From Cyclina sinensis (lineage: Eukaryota > Mollusca > Bivalvia > Venerida > Veneridae): DNA of 64,000 bases. Made by a program: the position numbers and the translations under genes. Shown here piece by piece: positions 12,405-21,879 of the stretch; positions within the stretch are counted from its first letter, which is position 1, and every line of letters begins with the position of its first letter. The stretch lies in contig JAAONU010000086.1 of assembly GCA_012932295.1 (NCBI GenBank), forward strand, positions 1-64,000. The letters are read 5' to 3'. The notes under the pieces were generated by a model that saw only the letters and a list, made by a program, of their open reading frames with translations, was not told the origin of the DNA and ran no database searches.

Positions 12405-13181
12405 TGTAGCGTACCCCTTTTTGAGCTTTGGCTGATTAACTCTTAAAAGGGTGCTACCTGAGTTCGCCTAAGCCCGGCTTTTGGTGAACTTTATCAAGGA
12501 CGTTTATTTAAGATACAAGAGAGACTTTCTGAACTTATACCAAACTTTATTTACAACAGCGAACAATATTTTCACCTATCATATGATATTTATATATATA
12601 TATTAGAAATATAAACTACCTTCTGAATATTAGTCATGCACCTTTAAATAAATGCTTTTTAATCTAAGATAAACGTCACAGAACCGTACGGCTCACAAGA
12701 TGATTAAAAGTTTAAAATTTAAACATGTTTGTATACCGCGCAATAAACTATAGAGTCAGACTTAAACAACTCACGGCGCTAATTACCAAAATACTGCACT
12801 GAGGATATTTAAAAATATTTGATAGTTTTAAACACTGTTATGACACGGTATTACACCAAGCAGTGAACAATCAAAGTTGACATACTGGGCTTTTAAAACG
12901 CGATTCTATCACACACATCACCAAAGTATTGCGTAAAGGCGTAACACTTTAACTGAGAAATTGTTAATAAATAACACATGCTAGATAAGAGATTAAATAC
13001 CTGAAACAGAACTTCACGATACACTAACCGTAAACCACTTGGTATAAATGGTATAACTTGTATTCTTTAGGGTATAAGTTAATTCGAAGTTAATAAGACG
13101 CATAGTCCAACAGAATCAACTCCTGGGTATCATCACGCTAGTTTAAACACAAAACCTTAGTTAAATCGTATTTAAGAACAC

Positions 13182-13245
13182 TTGGTATTATGTGGTATAA
13201 TTGGTATATCTGGTATACCTGGTATAGATGGCATTCTTGGTAGGT
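13182..13245. repeat. Short TGGTATA array inside the LTR
   Basis: Five closely spaced copies of tggtat(a/t), 9-10 bases apart, followed by a degenerate copy (tggtagg). Weaker copies lie near 13039, 13050 and 13070. The same array is in the other LTR near 24107-24170. It lies in the presumed U5. Its function is unknown; a protein-binding cluster is possible. Confidence 0.6.
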
Positions 13246-13483
13246 TATATTTAATGACCTAGTAAGTCGTAGAACTACGCGAACACCTTCTCTTTATCTC
13301 TGATACATTCACTACTTAGTACAATATTCAATATTCACACTCTGAACTTATTCGCAACCACTTGGTATAAACACTGGAGATGGAGACACTAGAGAATGAA
13401 GAATTAACCACTTTGATTTTTATTTAATACCAAAAGTTGGAATAATTTACCTCTTCTTGTGACATGACTTGTTTTAGAGTAGG

Positions 13484-13489
13484 TTTATT
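13484..13489 (-). promoter_or_regulatory. Poly(A) signal AATAAA in the 3' LTR
   Basis: AATAAA on the minus strand lies about 90 bases downstream of the TATA-like box, which would give a short R region. A second AATAAA lies about 65 bases further downstream. Confidence 0.5.
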
Positions 13490-14235
13490 TAGATATGGTA
13501 TTTTATACCAATTGGTGAGCTGACCATCGGCTCCGGGTGTTTTAACCGCACCGTTTTAAATTTCGCGCCACTCCAGCTTTTATATGGAGATTTCGTCACA
13601 AATGACGCCAAATCTCGCAAATGCTGCGAGACTACAGTAATGGCTGCCAAACGCGGAAGTAAAGGAAATTCCAAACTTCTTTCAATAATTATACCCACAA
13701 AACGCGATGTTTGATGGCACCTTTGATAGTAATCGTAAGAATTAAACATATTTCATTGATTTTTATCGGTAATAAGCCACAGCTTTAGATATAAGCGAGA
13801 GAATCAGTCTTTAATATGGACAAAAACATCGGCGATTTTAGAACACAAAACAAAACAGTATTTGCGTTGAATATAAAGGTGTACAACTGTTAATATTCAG
13901 GAAAACATGAAAAGAAGCAACAATATTTACCAAAGTACATGACTTTACATAACAATAACATTTATAACTCATAGAACATCATTTAAATGCATTTTAAATA
14001 TAATACATGCCAATTGAGTGGGTGGGGTAAAGTAAACATATTTAGTTAAACGGTCTAAATATTTCTGAGTTATTTAAAATGCCCAAGTTCATGAAAGAAA
14101 ATGAAGACATACACTCACTCAATGTCAGAAGAATGCACAGTCACAGCTCTTGACTGTTAAATATAATTATAATCTATACATATCTAAATGAAATATAAAT
14201 AACTCAGGTCTAAGTGATGAGACCGGTCCGTTACA

Positions 14236-14247
14236 TTGCCCCCTTCC
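14236..14247 (-). other. Polypurine tract (plus-strand primer)
   Basis: On the minus strand, ggaagggggcaa lies directly before the 3' LTR start. This is the usual place and composition of the primer for second-strand synthesis. Confidence 0.85.
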
Positions 14248-15026
14248 ATGAAAATTTTGGTCTCCAAAACAATAAAAACCAATAAACTTTAGCTTAACTG
14301 ACTATTAAAGATAAGCGTAGATGTACTTTTGAACTTTGAACATATAAAAGTGTAGAAAATATATTACTTCTGAAACATTTTTAACAACAACAACAACAAA
14401 CAGTAATAATAATGATATTATAACTAAGCGACCTTCTTCCGAAATGACCAAAAATCATTAGGTACAAGTACATCAACATGAAAAGGATACATAAGGTTAT
14501 TGAAACAACTGTTCTTGGTTATTAGTCAGGTAAACTAACTGTACCCACATAATACAATCAGATGTAGGAAATTTTCACAACATTAAACTACGTACATTAA
14601 AGTTTTCAACAAATATTATACAAGTCTTACAATTTTAAAAGTTAGGCAATATAAAAAAAACACATAGTGTAAAAACCTACATGTTTGTACAAACAATAAG
14701 CAAATATCATTAAGGTTAATTATAGCCTTATTTTGCCAAAGAAAATCGTACCACACCCTAGTGCAATCAATATCCCCACCATACAGGAAAGTAAGTATTC
14801 AAATTAATTCTTATCCAACTCAAGTATGATTATGATCACCTATCACTGAAATAACGATAAAATATAATTTTTGCATAGCAATATCAGTACTCAAATACAT
14901 AATCATGGGAACTATAACAACAATATGTTAATACAAAAGCAAGATCTTAAAACTGTCTGTCATACATCTCAAATCACCTTCAAGTTGATTTCCTTTTTAA
15001 CACAGTATGTCAAAACCATTTTTTGC
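14248..15026 (-). other. Non-coding stretch between ORF3 and the polypurine tract
   Basis: About 780 bp of AT-rich sequence inside the retrotransposon with no convincing ORF. It may be the ORF3 3' UTR or a remnant of sequence captured with the KCTD segment. Confidence 0.5.
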
Positions 15027-17660
15027 TCAATGTCCTAATTTGTAAGCTGTAAGCGGCATCACGTTGGCACTAACAACACTACACTGTTCTATCTTTGAGA
15101 TAACAGCATCAACCAGTGTTGGGAGGCGATAAAAGCATGCCTCGTAGTATAATTCGTATAAATATCGAAGATCATGAGGCAATGTCCTTAAATCACAAGA
15201 TTTGTTTCTAAGAAAATTTAATACAAAACGGAAATGAGCTGGGTCACGATCAATAAAGTATTGATTCCCATACTTTGGGGTCATTCCTGTAGGTCCCACT
15301 GCTTGTGCAAGTAATGAATTGGGATCTTGGTTTAATGTTAAGCGAGACGTTTCAAATCTCTGTCCCCCAATGTTTAATATAATGCGCTCCTTTTGCGACT
15401 CCTCTAATTCAGGAATGGAAATTGGTCTAGGATATCCAGTGCTATAATCCTCTGCACAGTGATTATACTCCTTATCAATTTCATTCTGTTTATCATCTTT
15501 TGCGTCGTCTTCCTTCAGACTATTTCCAGTCTCATTTACATTAATTTTACCTTTCCTGGTCTCACAAGTGTAATTATTGTGATCTCCTGTTTCATTTGTC
15601 TTTTTGTCTTCTAAACACCTTGATTCAATTAACGTTTTTTCATGTTTGCGCTCATCCTTGTTTATGTCTGTCTTTTGACTTTTTTTATTTTTACTTATTT
15701 CTCTAACAGACCCTTCAATTTCTTTATTTATTATTTCATTTTCCTTTCTGATAATCTTCTCATTTGAATCGTCTTCCAACTTCTTTTTAGCTATGTCTTG
15801 ACTCTCACTAATTGTTTCTGTCTTTGGCGCTTTTTCTTTTTTTTTTATTCCATTTGTTGGCACTCTAATTCCTTTGTTTCCATTTTCATCTCCATTTTTG
15901 ACACTTTTCTCTTTAGATTTATCTCCCTTTTTCATTTTTATTATCTCTTTACTTTCCTTGACTTCACTTTGATTCTTTGGCACTTTATTATCTCTGATTT
16001 TTTCCAGATTATCAGCTTTATCTTTATTGTTCAACCCTTCACTTTCCTGCTCAGCATACAACTTTAATGTTCTGACTTCATTACCTTTCTTTTCATCAAC
16101 ATTTTCCCTAACTTCCTTATCACTGTTATTTATTTTACTCGTAGTTTCATTTCTTTCTGCTTTCTCTTTTCTTGCTTTTTCATTTTTCTCATTTGACTTT
16201 TCCTCACCATCAAACTTCTCTTTGGTATCCTCAACTCTTCCTTTTCCATATATTTTCCCCTGTTCGTCTTTCAGTCTATCTTCGATATTTAATACATTTT
16301 CTTCACGTTTCTTCTGCATAACACTTTCAGCAGTTCTCTGAACCATTTCACTCTTACCAATTTTTCTTTCTTCTCCGTGCTTGCCTCTTCCTACGTTTTT
16401 CACTTCATTAGCTCGATCGGCCTCTCTCCTATCCACCTTTATACTCTTGTTTTGTTTTTCATCTATTTCCTTCGGATTCTGACAGGGATTATCATCTTGT
16501 TTCTTACTATATAAGTTTCCTTTCCTATTCATTTGACCATCTTTGTTTTCCAACTCTTCCATTTCAACGGCAACACCACTTGTCTTACCACTTTCTGTCC
16601 CTTTTTCATCACTTTTTGTTTGATTACTACCATCATACCGACTATTATATTTATTACCCAATTTTGTTTTACTGTCTTTTTCACCTGTTATTTCAGCACA
16701 CTTATCTGTTTTCTTTTCTTTCCCAACCTTACGAACAGATTCTCTATCACTTTCTTCTATAAAACACTTTCTCTTCTTAGTGTCCTTTTTGGATTTTTGG
16801 TCCTCCTCAAGCAATCGTTTTTCACCCTTGTTTAATATTTCTTTCACGATTCTCTTATCCTTTGTCTGTTTGCTTAAACATTTCGCTTTCTTCTTTCTCT
16901 TTATTTTCATTGCTTTTCCATCCCAATCACTTTCACTTCCACTGTCTGATGAATTTAATCGAAATCTTGCCCACGATCTTTTCTTTTTCTTTGTTGGTAT
17001 AGAGCCATCAGAATTACTGCTCGTCGTAGAAGACGACTCTGTTTCGTCAGAAGAACTGTCTAAACTTTCACTGGTATCACTACTGTCTGTGGTAGGACTT
17101 CTAGAACGACTCTGTAATTTACTTGAACCCTCTGCCTTTTTAACACTTTCACTTTCCTTTTCGGTACCTTCATCTGTAAAATCAAACTCTTCTTCACTCA
17201 CATCTTCCAGTTCTAACTTTAGGGCCTTATTTACCACTTTCCTTTCTGGAGAAACTATTGGTGTTATTGGATCACCTAGCATGTCTTTTATCTCTTCCAT
17301 AGCTGTCTCCACGTCACTTTCGCCAGTCTTAAAACTTACTGAAGTTGGTCCATATTCCTTTTGTAACAATCTGATATTTCTAAGGTATCCTGGCTCAACA
17401 CTTTTGATTATTCTTGGAAGAACATCTCGTTTCCATCCAAACAATTTGTCAATTGCCCCTTCACGTAAACCATCTGGGTCCATGAGTTCAAAGTCCTCGG
17501 TTCTGACGTTACTACAGTCCTGATGTTTATAAGATCGCCTGGTGAAAAGACGTCTATATTTTCTGCACTGGTACATAAAATGAGAATGTTTCTCCTGTGC
17601 ATGTCTACAAGCAATATGGTACTTGTCAAAAACGACATTCTGGCAGACTACGCACAGCCA
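15027..17660 (-). CDS. Retrotransposon ORF3: zinc-finger-like N-terminus, charged middle, C-terminal KCTD-type BTB/T1 domain
   Basis: This ORF is not a recognised retrotransposon protein. The open frame extends up to 17717 but only from a TTG. The first ATG is at 17576-17574, inside the Cys/His region, so I start the exon at 17660, just after a strong splice acceptor. N-terminal Cys/His pairs (CVVC, HIACRH, KHSHF, YQC, KHQDC; about 17655-17515) look like degenerate C2H2-type fingers. A Ser/Asp/Glu cluster and basic runs (KKKKRSWARFR, KIKRKKKAK) could be nuclear signals. About 500 Lys/Glu/Asn-rich residues follow. The last ~100 residues (15386-15085) match the K_tetra BTB fold of KCTD proteins: ILNIGGQRFETSR, then DPNSLLAQ, then YFIDRDPAHFRFVLNFLRN. 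KCTD proteins oligomerise and many are cullin-3 adaptors. Here a role in assembly or host interaction is only inference. It has no envelope-like transmembrane segment. Confidence 0.85.
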   Translation of the reverse strand, partial: WLCVVCQNVVFDKYHIACRHAQEKHSHFMYQCRKYRRLFTRRSYKHQDCSNVRTEDFELMDPDGLREGAIDKLFGWKRDVLPRIIKSVEPGYLRNIRLLQKEYGPTSVSFKTGESDVETAMEEIKDMLGDPITPIVSPERKVVNKALKLELEDVSEEEFDFTDEGTEKESESVKKAEGSSKLQSRSRSPTTDSSDTSESLDSSSDETESSSTTSSNSDGSIPTKKKKRSWARFRLNSSDSGSESDWDGKAMKIKRKKKAKCLSKQTKDKRIVKEILNKGEKRLLEEDQKSKKDTKKRKCFIEESDRESVRKVGKEKKTDKCAEITGEKDSKTKLGNKYNSRYDGSNQTKSDEKGTESGKTSGVAVEMEELENKDGQMNRKGNLYSKKQDDNPCQNPKEIDEKQNKSIKVDRREADRANEVKNVGRGKHGEERKIGKSEMVQRTAESVMQKKREENVLNIEDRLKDEQGKIYGKGRVEDTKEKFDGEEKSNEKNEKARKEKAERNETTSKINNSDKEVRENVDEKKGNEVRTLKLYAEQESEGLNNKDKADNLEKIRDNKVPKNQSEVKESKEIIKMKKGDKSKEKSVKNGDENGNKGIRVPTNGIKKKEKAPKTETISESQDIAKKKLEDDSNEKIIRKENEIINKEIEGSVREISKNKKSQKTDINKDERKHEKTLIESRCLEDKKTNETGDHNNYTCETRKGKINVNETGNSLKEDDAKDDKQNEIDKEYNHCAEDYSTGYPRPISIPELEESQKERIILNIGGQRFETSRLTLNQDPNSLLAQAVGPTGMTPKYGNQYFIDRDPAHFRFVLNFLRNKSCDLRTLPHDLRYLYELYYEACFYRLPTLVDAVISKIEQCSVVSANVMPLTAYKLGH

Positions 17661-17680
17661 CTGAAAATGAAGGAAAAGTG
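17661..17680 (-). promoter_or_regulatory. Predicted splice acceptor for ORF3
   Basis: The minus strand reads a pyrimidine-rich run (cttttccttcattttcag) ending at 17661, followed by the TGG codon that opens the Cys/His region. A branch-like ttaat lies about 30 bases upstream. The acceptor is in phase 0 for the ORF3 frame. Confidence 0.7.
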
Positions 17681-17769
17681 GAAACACTATTAACGAAACA
17701 CTTTGAAACAAAAACAAATTCTATACAGTATTCTAGTTGGGGACAATGTAACCAGTTAATTAATCTGAA

Positions 17770-20700
17770 CTATAGATTAGAATTGCCTCCATAGCGTTTT
17801 AGTCTGTCATGGTGTACAATCTTTGGTTTGGAACGTTTACCTTGATTTATTTGGTAAATTACGTCATTTATTTTCTTTAGAATGGTAAACGGTCCAGTCC
17901 ATCGTCTAGTAAGTTTAGAACTTAAACCTGCCTTGGTCGTTGGATTGTACAGCCAAACCATGTCACCAGGCGAATATGAATGTTTATTTAACCTTTGGTC
18001 ATATTGTCGTTTTTGAGACTCGCTCGCGATAGAAAGATTTTTACGTGCCATTCCATGCACCCTGTCTAGTTTCTCAGCTAAATTTAATGCATATTCTGTT
18101 TCAGTGTTCTTAATGCTGTCGTCCGGTCTACCTAAGGCTATGTCAATTGGAAGTTCCATTTCTCGGCCGAACATTAGACAACTTGGAGAGAATCCTGTAC
18201 TTTCTTGTACAGAAGAGTTATAAGCCATATTTACAATAGGCAGAAATGTATCCCAATCTTTCTGATTTTTGGACACAAATTTGGACAACATGTTACTTAT
18301 GGTTTTATTTGCTGATTCCGCTAAACCGTTGGACTGTGGTCTATAAGCCGTTGTTCTTGTCTTTTCTGAACCAAGAACGGAACACATTTCTCTGAATACT
18401 TGGGATTCAAAATTTGCCCCTTGATCTGAATGTATCTGTTTAGGTACCCCAAAGACGGAAACAAATTTCTCGACAAAGGTATCTGCCACGGTTGTGGCTT
18501 CTTGATTCCTTACAGGAACGGCTAATAACCATTTAGTAAAGTAATCTACTATCGTCACAACATATTTATTACCATTATTACTTTTTGGCAATGGTCCCAT
18601 GATGTCTATTCCCACTCTTTCTAACGGGGCTCCTACATTATACTGCTTTAGAGCATACTTGGCCCTCCTTAATGGACCTTTTCTTGATGCACATACATCA
18701 CACGATCTGCACCAATTGCTCACATCACTTTTCATTTTAAACCAAAAGAACCTATTCCTTACCTTTACTAAGGTTTTTCGTATACCTAAATGACCCCCTG
18801 TAGGACTATCATGTAACTCTTTCAAAACATCAGGGATTAAACTTTTAGGCAGAATAATACGATATTCGGAGGATTTCCGTTCAGTACCTTCCCAAACGTA
18901 GTACAGAATTTCATCTATCACTTTTAGTGAGTCAAGTCTATTCCAATAATATTTTACTGCTATAGAGTAGGATGAAACTTCAGACCACTCCGGTCTTTTG
19001 TTAGTCTCTACCCATTGTTTTACAATGCCTAAGACACTATCGTCAGATTGCTTTAGAGAAATTACCTCTTTATTAAGATTTATAACAACTTCAGTTGTAG
19101 TTCCTAAAGTATTCGCAACAGTAGAGCTCTCACACGTATGAATGTGATTCTCTCCCTTTTCACTTGGGTTCACTGGAACATTTCTATTCTCTTTTACTAA
19201 GTATCTATCATCCATGTTCTCGCACGTTGGGGCCGTACTCATACCGCTCCCTAGTGCCGTTTTGAGAACTTCTAACTTGCCATTAACAAGAGTATCTTTC
19301 CGAGTACCTAATTCTTTCTCAACTACTGGCGTTTCCTCGTCAGGGAAGGGGTTCATGGCCTGCATCTCAGACCCTTCGCTGTTACGTAGTTCACCAGCAG
19401 TTCTGATATCAACAACATGTGACGGACTCTGAGGGATGTTTATTTGGCCACCATAAACATCCATCAGAGCTTGCTCACCACCACCATCAGAATTAGCTTT
19501 TCCACTTAAGCTTTCTGCCGAGTTCTGACAAACTTCAACATTGTTCGTCGTCACCGAACTATCTTTCCTAACAGATTCAGACGAATCTTTTATTACTTTC
19601 AAATACTTAGTCTCTGCTCTATCACAATAACTACAACCATCTTGAATACAGGGTCGACGTGACAAAGCGTCGGCATTTGAATGCACTCGACCTGCTCTGT
19701 GTTTGATTTCAAAATCATATGTTGCAAGAACCTCTAGCCATCTGGCCATTTGGCCCTCTGGGTGTTTAAAATTTGTGAGCCACCTAAGTGCTCCGTGATC
19801 GCTTCTGATTACAAAATGTTTCCCGAATAAATAATGGTGGTAATGTTTTACAGCACATACCACCGCGAGAAGCTCGCGTCGTGTTACACAGTAATGTCTC
19901 TCTTGCTTTGAAAGACACTTACTGTAGTATGAGATTACTTTTTCTGAGTCCCCTTGCTGCTGGGACAACACACTGCCAAGACCAACTGCACTCGCATCTG
20001 TGTCTAGAATATAAAGACCATCTGATCTAGGATAAGCTAGAATGGGTGCCTGTGTTAAGGCTAATTTCAAAGTTTTGAATGCATTTTCACATTCAACCGA
20101 CCACGAATAATTTTCTCCTTTTTCTGTGAGCTTATGTAATGGTTTAGCAATAGTAGAGAAATTCAAAACAAATTTTCTGTAATAAGAGCAAAGACCCAAG
20201 AAACTTCTGATCTCACGTACATTACGAGGCGTTCTCCAGTTTTTAACGTCTTCAATTTTTCTTGGATCAGTTGCTACCCCATTTTCGCTTACCAAATGTC
20301 CTAAAAAACTGACCTGTTTTTGGAAAAGAACACACTTTTCCGGGCTGAGTTTGAGGTTTGCCTCGCCAATTTTAGTAAGTATGACATCTAAATTTTCTAC
20401 ATGTTTTTCAAACGATTTTGAATAACAAATAATGTCATCAAGGTAAACTAAACATTGTTTCCAGGTCAGTCCTACTAGAATTCGCTCCATGAGCCTTTCA
20501 AAAGTGGCGGGAGAATTGCACAGTCCAAACGGCATAACGGTAAATTGCCACAGACCACAGCCTTGTATGGAAAATGCCGTTTTATGCTTATCTTGCTCTG
20601 CCATACCAACTTGCCAAAATCCTGACTTACAGTCTAGTGTGCTAAACCACTCAGAACCTGATAAAGCATCCAATGTGTCGTCTATTCTAGGCAAAGGCTG

Positions 20701-21879
20701 ACTGTCTTTAACAGTGCACTCATTTAATTTACGAAAGTCACAGCAAAATCTTATTGAGCCGTTAGGTTTCGTTACCATCACCACTGGGCTACTCCAGGGA
20801 CTGCATGAAGGTTCTATGATACCTTTCTCAGCCATATCTTTTATTTCTTTTTCTGCAACTAGCCTTTTAGCAAGTGGAATTCGATATGGAGCTTGTTTGA
20901 TGGGTCTGGCTGAGCCCGTATCTATAGTGTGTTCAACAATATTAGTTCTACCTATATCATCAGAATTCTTTGAGAAAACATGTTGATGTTTTATAAGTAA
21001 TGCTTTCACCTGTTCTTGTTGGCTTTCAGATAGGTGCTGTGTGGACTTCTTGAAAACCTCTTTTAGATGGGATGGTACAATATTTATTTCCTTAATTGGT
21101 TCTGCCTCAATTGACTCAACGTTTAATATTTCTGGAGAGCTGACAGTTTCAAAGAAAGCAGCGACAGTGTTTTTGTAAACCATTTGTGGTTTTGTGTCTA
21201 AATTGACAACTCTGATTGGAATATCTCCTTTCCGTGCATCTACTAAAGCTTTAGCTATCAATAAACCACTTTTCTCTAAAAATTTTACATTTGGTTCTAC
21301 AATTCCAACTGTTTTAGACTTTAATCCAGTTGGTATACCAGGTATGATAAGTTCAGTTCCAGGTGGTACTACCATATTTTCTTTAACTTGTACACGGCAG
21401 ATACTAAAACTAGAGTCATCATTTCGGTGAAAACATGTAACTTCTTCACCATTTAGTCTCAAGCAGTTTTTACCAACATCTATTTGACAATAATGTAACT
21501 TAAAGAAATCCATTCCAAGAATACCATCATTTTTTATATCAGCCAGGTATACCATATGTTCAATACACTGAGAACCAATTAGAAGTTTAGCCTCTGTTTT
21601 GCCAAGAAATGGAGCTGTATCCCCTGTGGCCGTAGTAAGTGTCATGTTTATGGGTATGACTGATTTTTGACATGGCAATTTATCGTACAGACCTTTACGA
21701 AGTATTGTTACATTAGAACCAGTGTCAACGAGCATTGATATCGGTTTATTACAAATTTTAACTGTTATGAAAAACCCATCATCCTTCGTCAACATATCAT
21801 TTTGGTTTAATGGTAACGAGTTGGACCTCTGACCTGGGGTCGAATTTCGGTCCTCAAATCCGACTCGTTCGCGTTTCCC
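17770..21879 (-). CDS. pol: Retrotransposon Pol polyprotein (protease, RT, RNase H, integrase)
   Basis: Pol makes the cDNA and inserts it into the genome. From an internal ATG at 21795 it has 1341 codons without a break. Its frame stays open back to the slippery site at 21879-21873, so I give that as the translated start of the Gag-Pol extension. Numbering from the ATG: protease LVDTGSN with Asp24; RT about 295-520 with YLDD at 451-454; RNase H with Asp598 in LDTDAS; integrase zinc-binding HHCC about 993-1035 (GGHLG to CDVCASRK); integrase catalytic Asp1064, Asp1124 and Glu1160, the last two 35 residues apart as in DD35E. The end (GDMVWLYNP, RRWTGPF) resembles the GPY/F module, with no chromodomain. 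All key residues are present, so the enzyme set looks functional. Confidence 0.95.
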   Translation of the reverse strand, partial: GKRERVGFEDRNSTPGQRSNSLPLNQNDMLTKDDGFFITVKICNKPISMLVDTGSNVTILRKGLYDKLPCQKSVIPINMTLTTATGDTAPFLGKTEAKLLIGSQCIEHMVYLADIKNDGILGMDFFKLHYCQIDVGKNCLRLNGEEVTCFHRNDDSSFSICRVQVKENMVVPPGTELIIPGIPTGLKSKTVGIVEPNVKFLEKSGLLIAKALVDARKGDIPIRVVNLDTKPQMVYKNTVAAFFETVSSPEILNVESIEAEPIKEINIVPSHLKEVFKKSTQHLSESQQEQVKALLIKHQHVFSKNSDDIGRTNIVEHTIDTGSARPIKQAPYRIPLAKRLVAEKEIKDMAEKGIIEPSCSPWSSPVVMVTKPNGSIRFCCDFRKLNECTVKDSQPLPRIDDTLDALSGSEWFSTLDCKSGFWQVGMAEQDKHKTAFSIQGCGLWQFTVMPFGLCNSPATFERLMERILVGLTWKQCLVYLDDIICYSKSFEKHVENLDVILTKIGEANLKLSPEKCVLFQKQVSFLGHLVSENGVATDPRKIEDVKNWRTPRNVREIRSFLGLCSYYRKFVLNFSTIAKPLHKLTEKGENYSWSVECENAFKTLKLALTQAPILAYPRSDGLYILDTDASAVGLGSVLSQQQGDSEKVISYYSKCLSKQERHYCVTRRELLAVVCAVKHYHHYLFGKHFVIRSDHGALRWLTNFKHPEGQMARWLEVLATYDFEIKHRAGRVHSNADALSRRPCIQDGCSYCDRAETKYLKVIKDSSESVRKDSSVTTNNVEVCQNSAESLSGKANSDGGGEQALMDVYGGQINIPQSPSHVVDIRTAGELRNSEGSEMQAMNPFPDEETPVVEKELGTRKDTLVNGKLEVLKTALGSGMSTAPTCENMDDRYLVKENRNVPVNPSEKGENHIHTCESSTVANTLGTTTEVVINLNKEVISLKQSDDSVLGIVKQWVETNKRPEWSEVSSYSIAVKYYWNRLDSLKVIDEILYYVWEGTERKSSEYRIILPKSLIPDVLKELHDSPTGGHLGIRKTLVKVRNRFFWFKMKSDVSNWCRSCDVCASRKGPLRRAKYALKQYNVGAPLERVGIDIMGPLPKSNNGNKYVVTIVDYFTKWLLAVPVRNQEATTVADTFVEKFVSVFGVPKQIHSDQGANFESQVFREMCSVLGSEKTRTTAYRPQSNGLAESANKTISNMLSKFVSKNQKDWDTFLPIVNMAYNSSVQESTGFSPSCLMFGREMELPIDIALGRPDDSIKNTETEYALNLAEKLDRVHGMARKNLSIASESQKRQYDQRLNKHSYSPGDMVWLYNPTTKAGLSSKLTRRWTGPFTILKKINDVIYQINQGKRSKPKIVHHDRLKRYGGNSNL

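Larger units (their letters stand above)
12405..14235 (-). repeat. 3' LTR (1831 bp)
   Basis: The minus-strand sequence starts TGTAACGG and ends GCTACA. It has the same length as the other LTR and is nearly identical. On the minus strand it holds a TATA-like ATATAAAAG (13585-13577), an AATAAA (13489-13484), and then about 1 kb of presumed U5. An 86-codon open frame at 13489-13749 overlaps the promoter and is probably chance. Confidence 0.95.

Noticed and set aside
13489..13749. 86-codon minus-strand open frame present identically in both LTRs
   Set aside because: Identity follows from LTR duplication. It spans the TATA-like box and has no recognisable domain.
12405..14235. Two long LTR-like repeats as a host segmental duplication
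   Set aside because: TG...CA ends, a 4-bp target duplication, primer site and polypurine tract show that they are LTRs.
15798..17523. Plus-strand open frames rich in Phe, Ser and Leu opposite ORF3
   Set aside because: They are the complement of the Lys/Glu/Asp-rich ORF3 region and have no motifs.
17661..17717. Hydrophobic signal-peptide-like N-terminus of the ORF3 open frame
   Set aside because: It begins at TTG, has no ATG, and is the translation of a pyrimidine tract ending in a splice acceptor.
15027..17717. Reading ORF3 as a retroviral envelope because of its position
   Set aside because: No fusion peptide, no transmembrane anchor and no glycoprotein-like Cys pattern; the C-terminus is a BTB/T1 domain.
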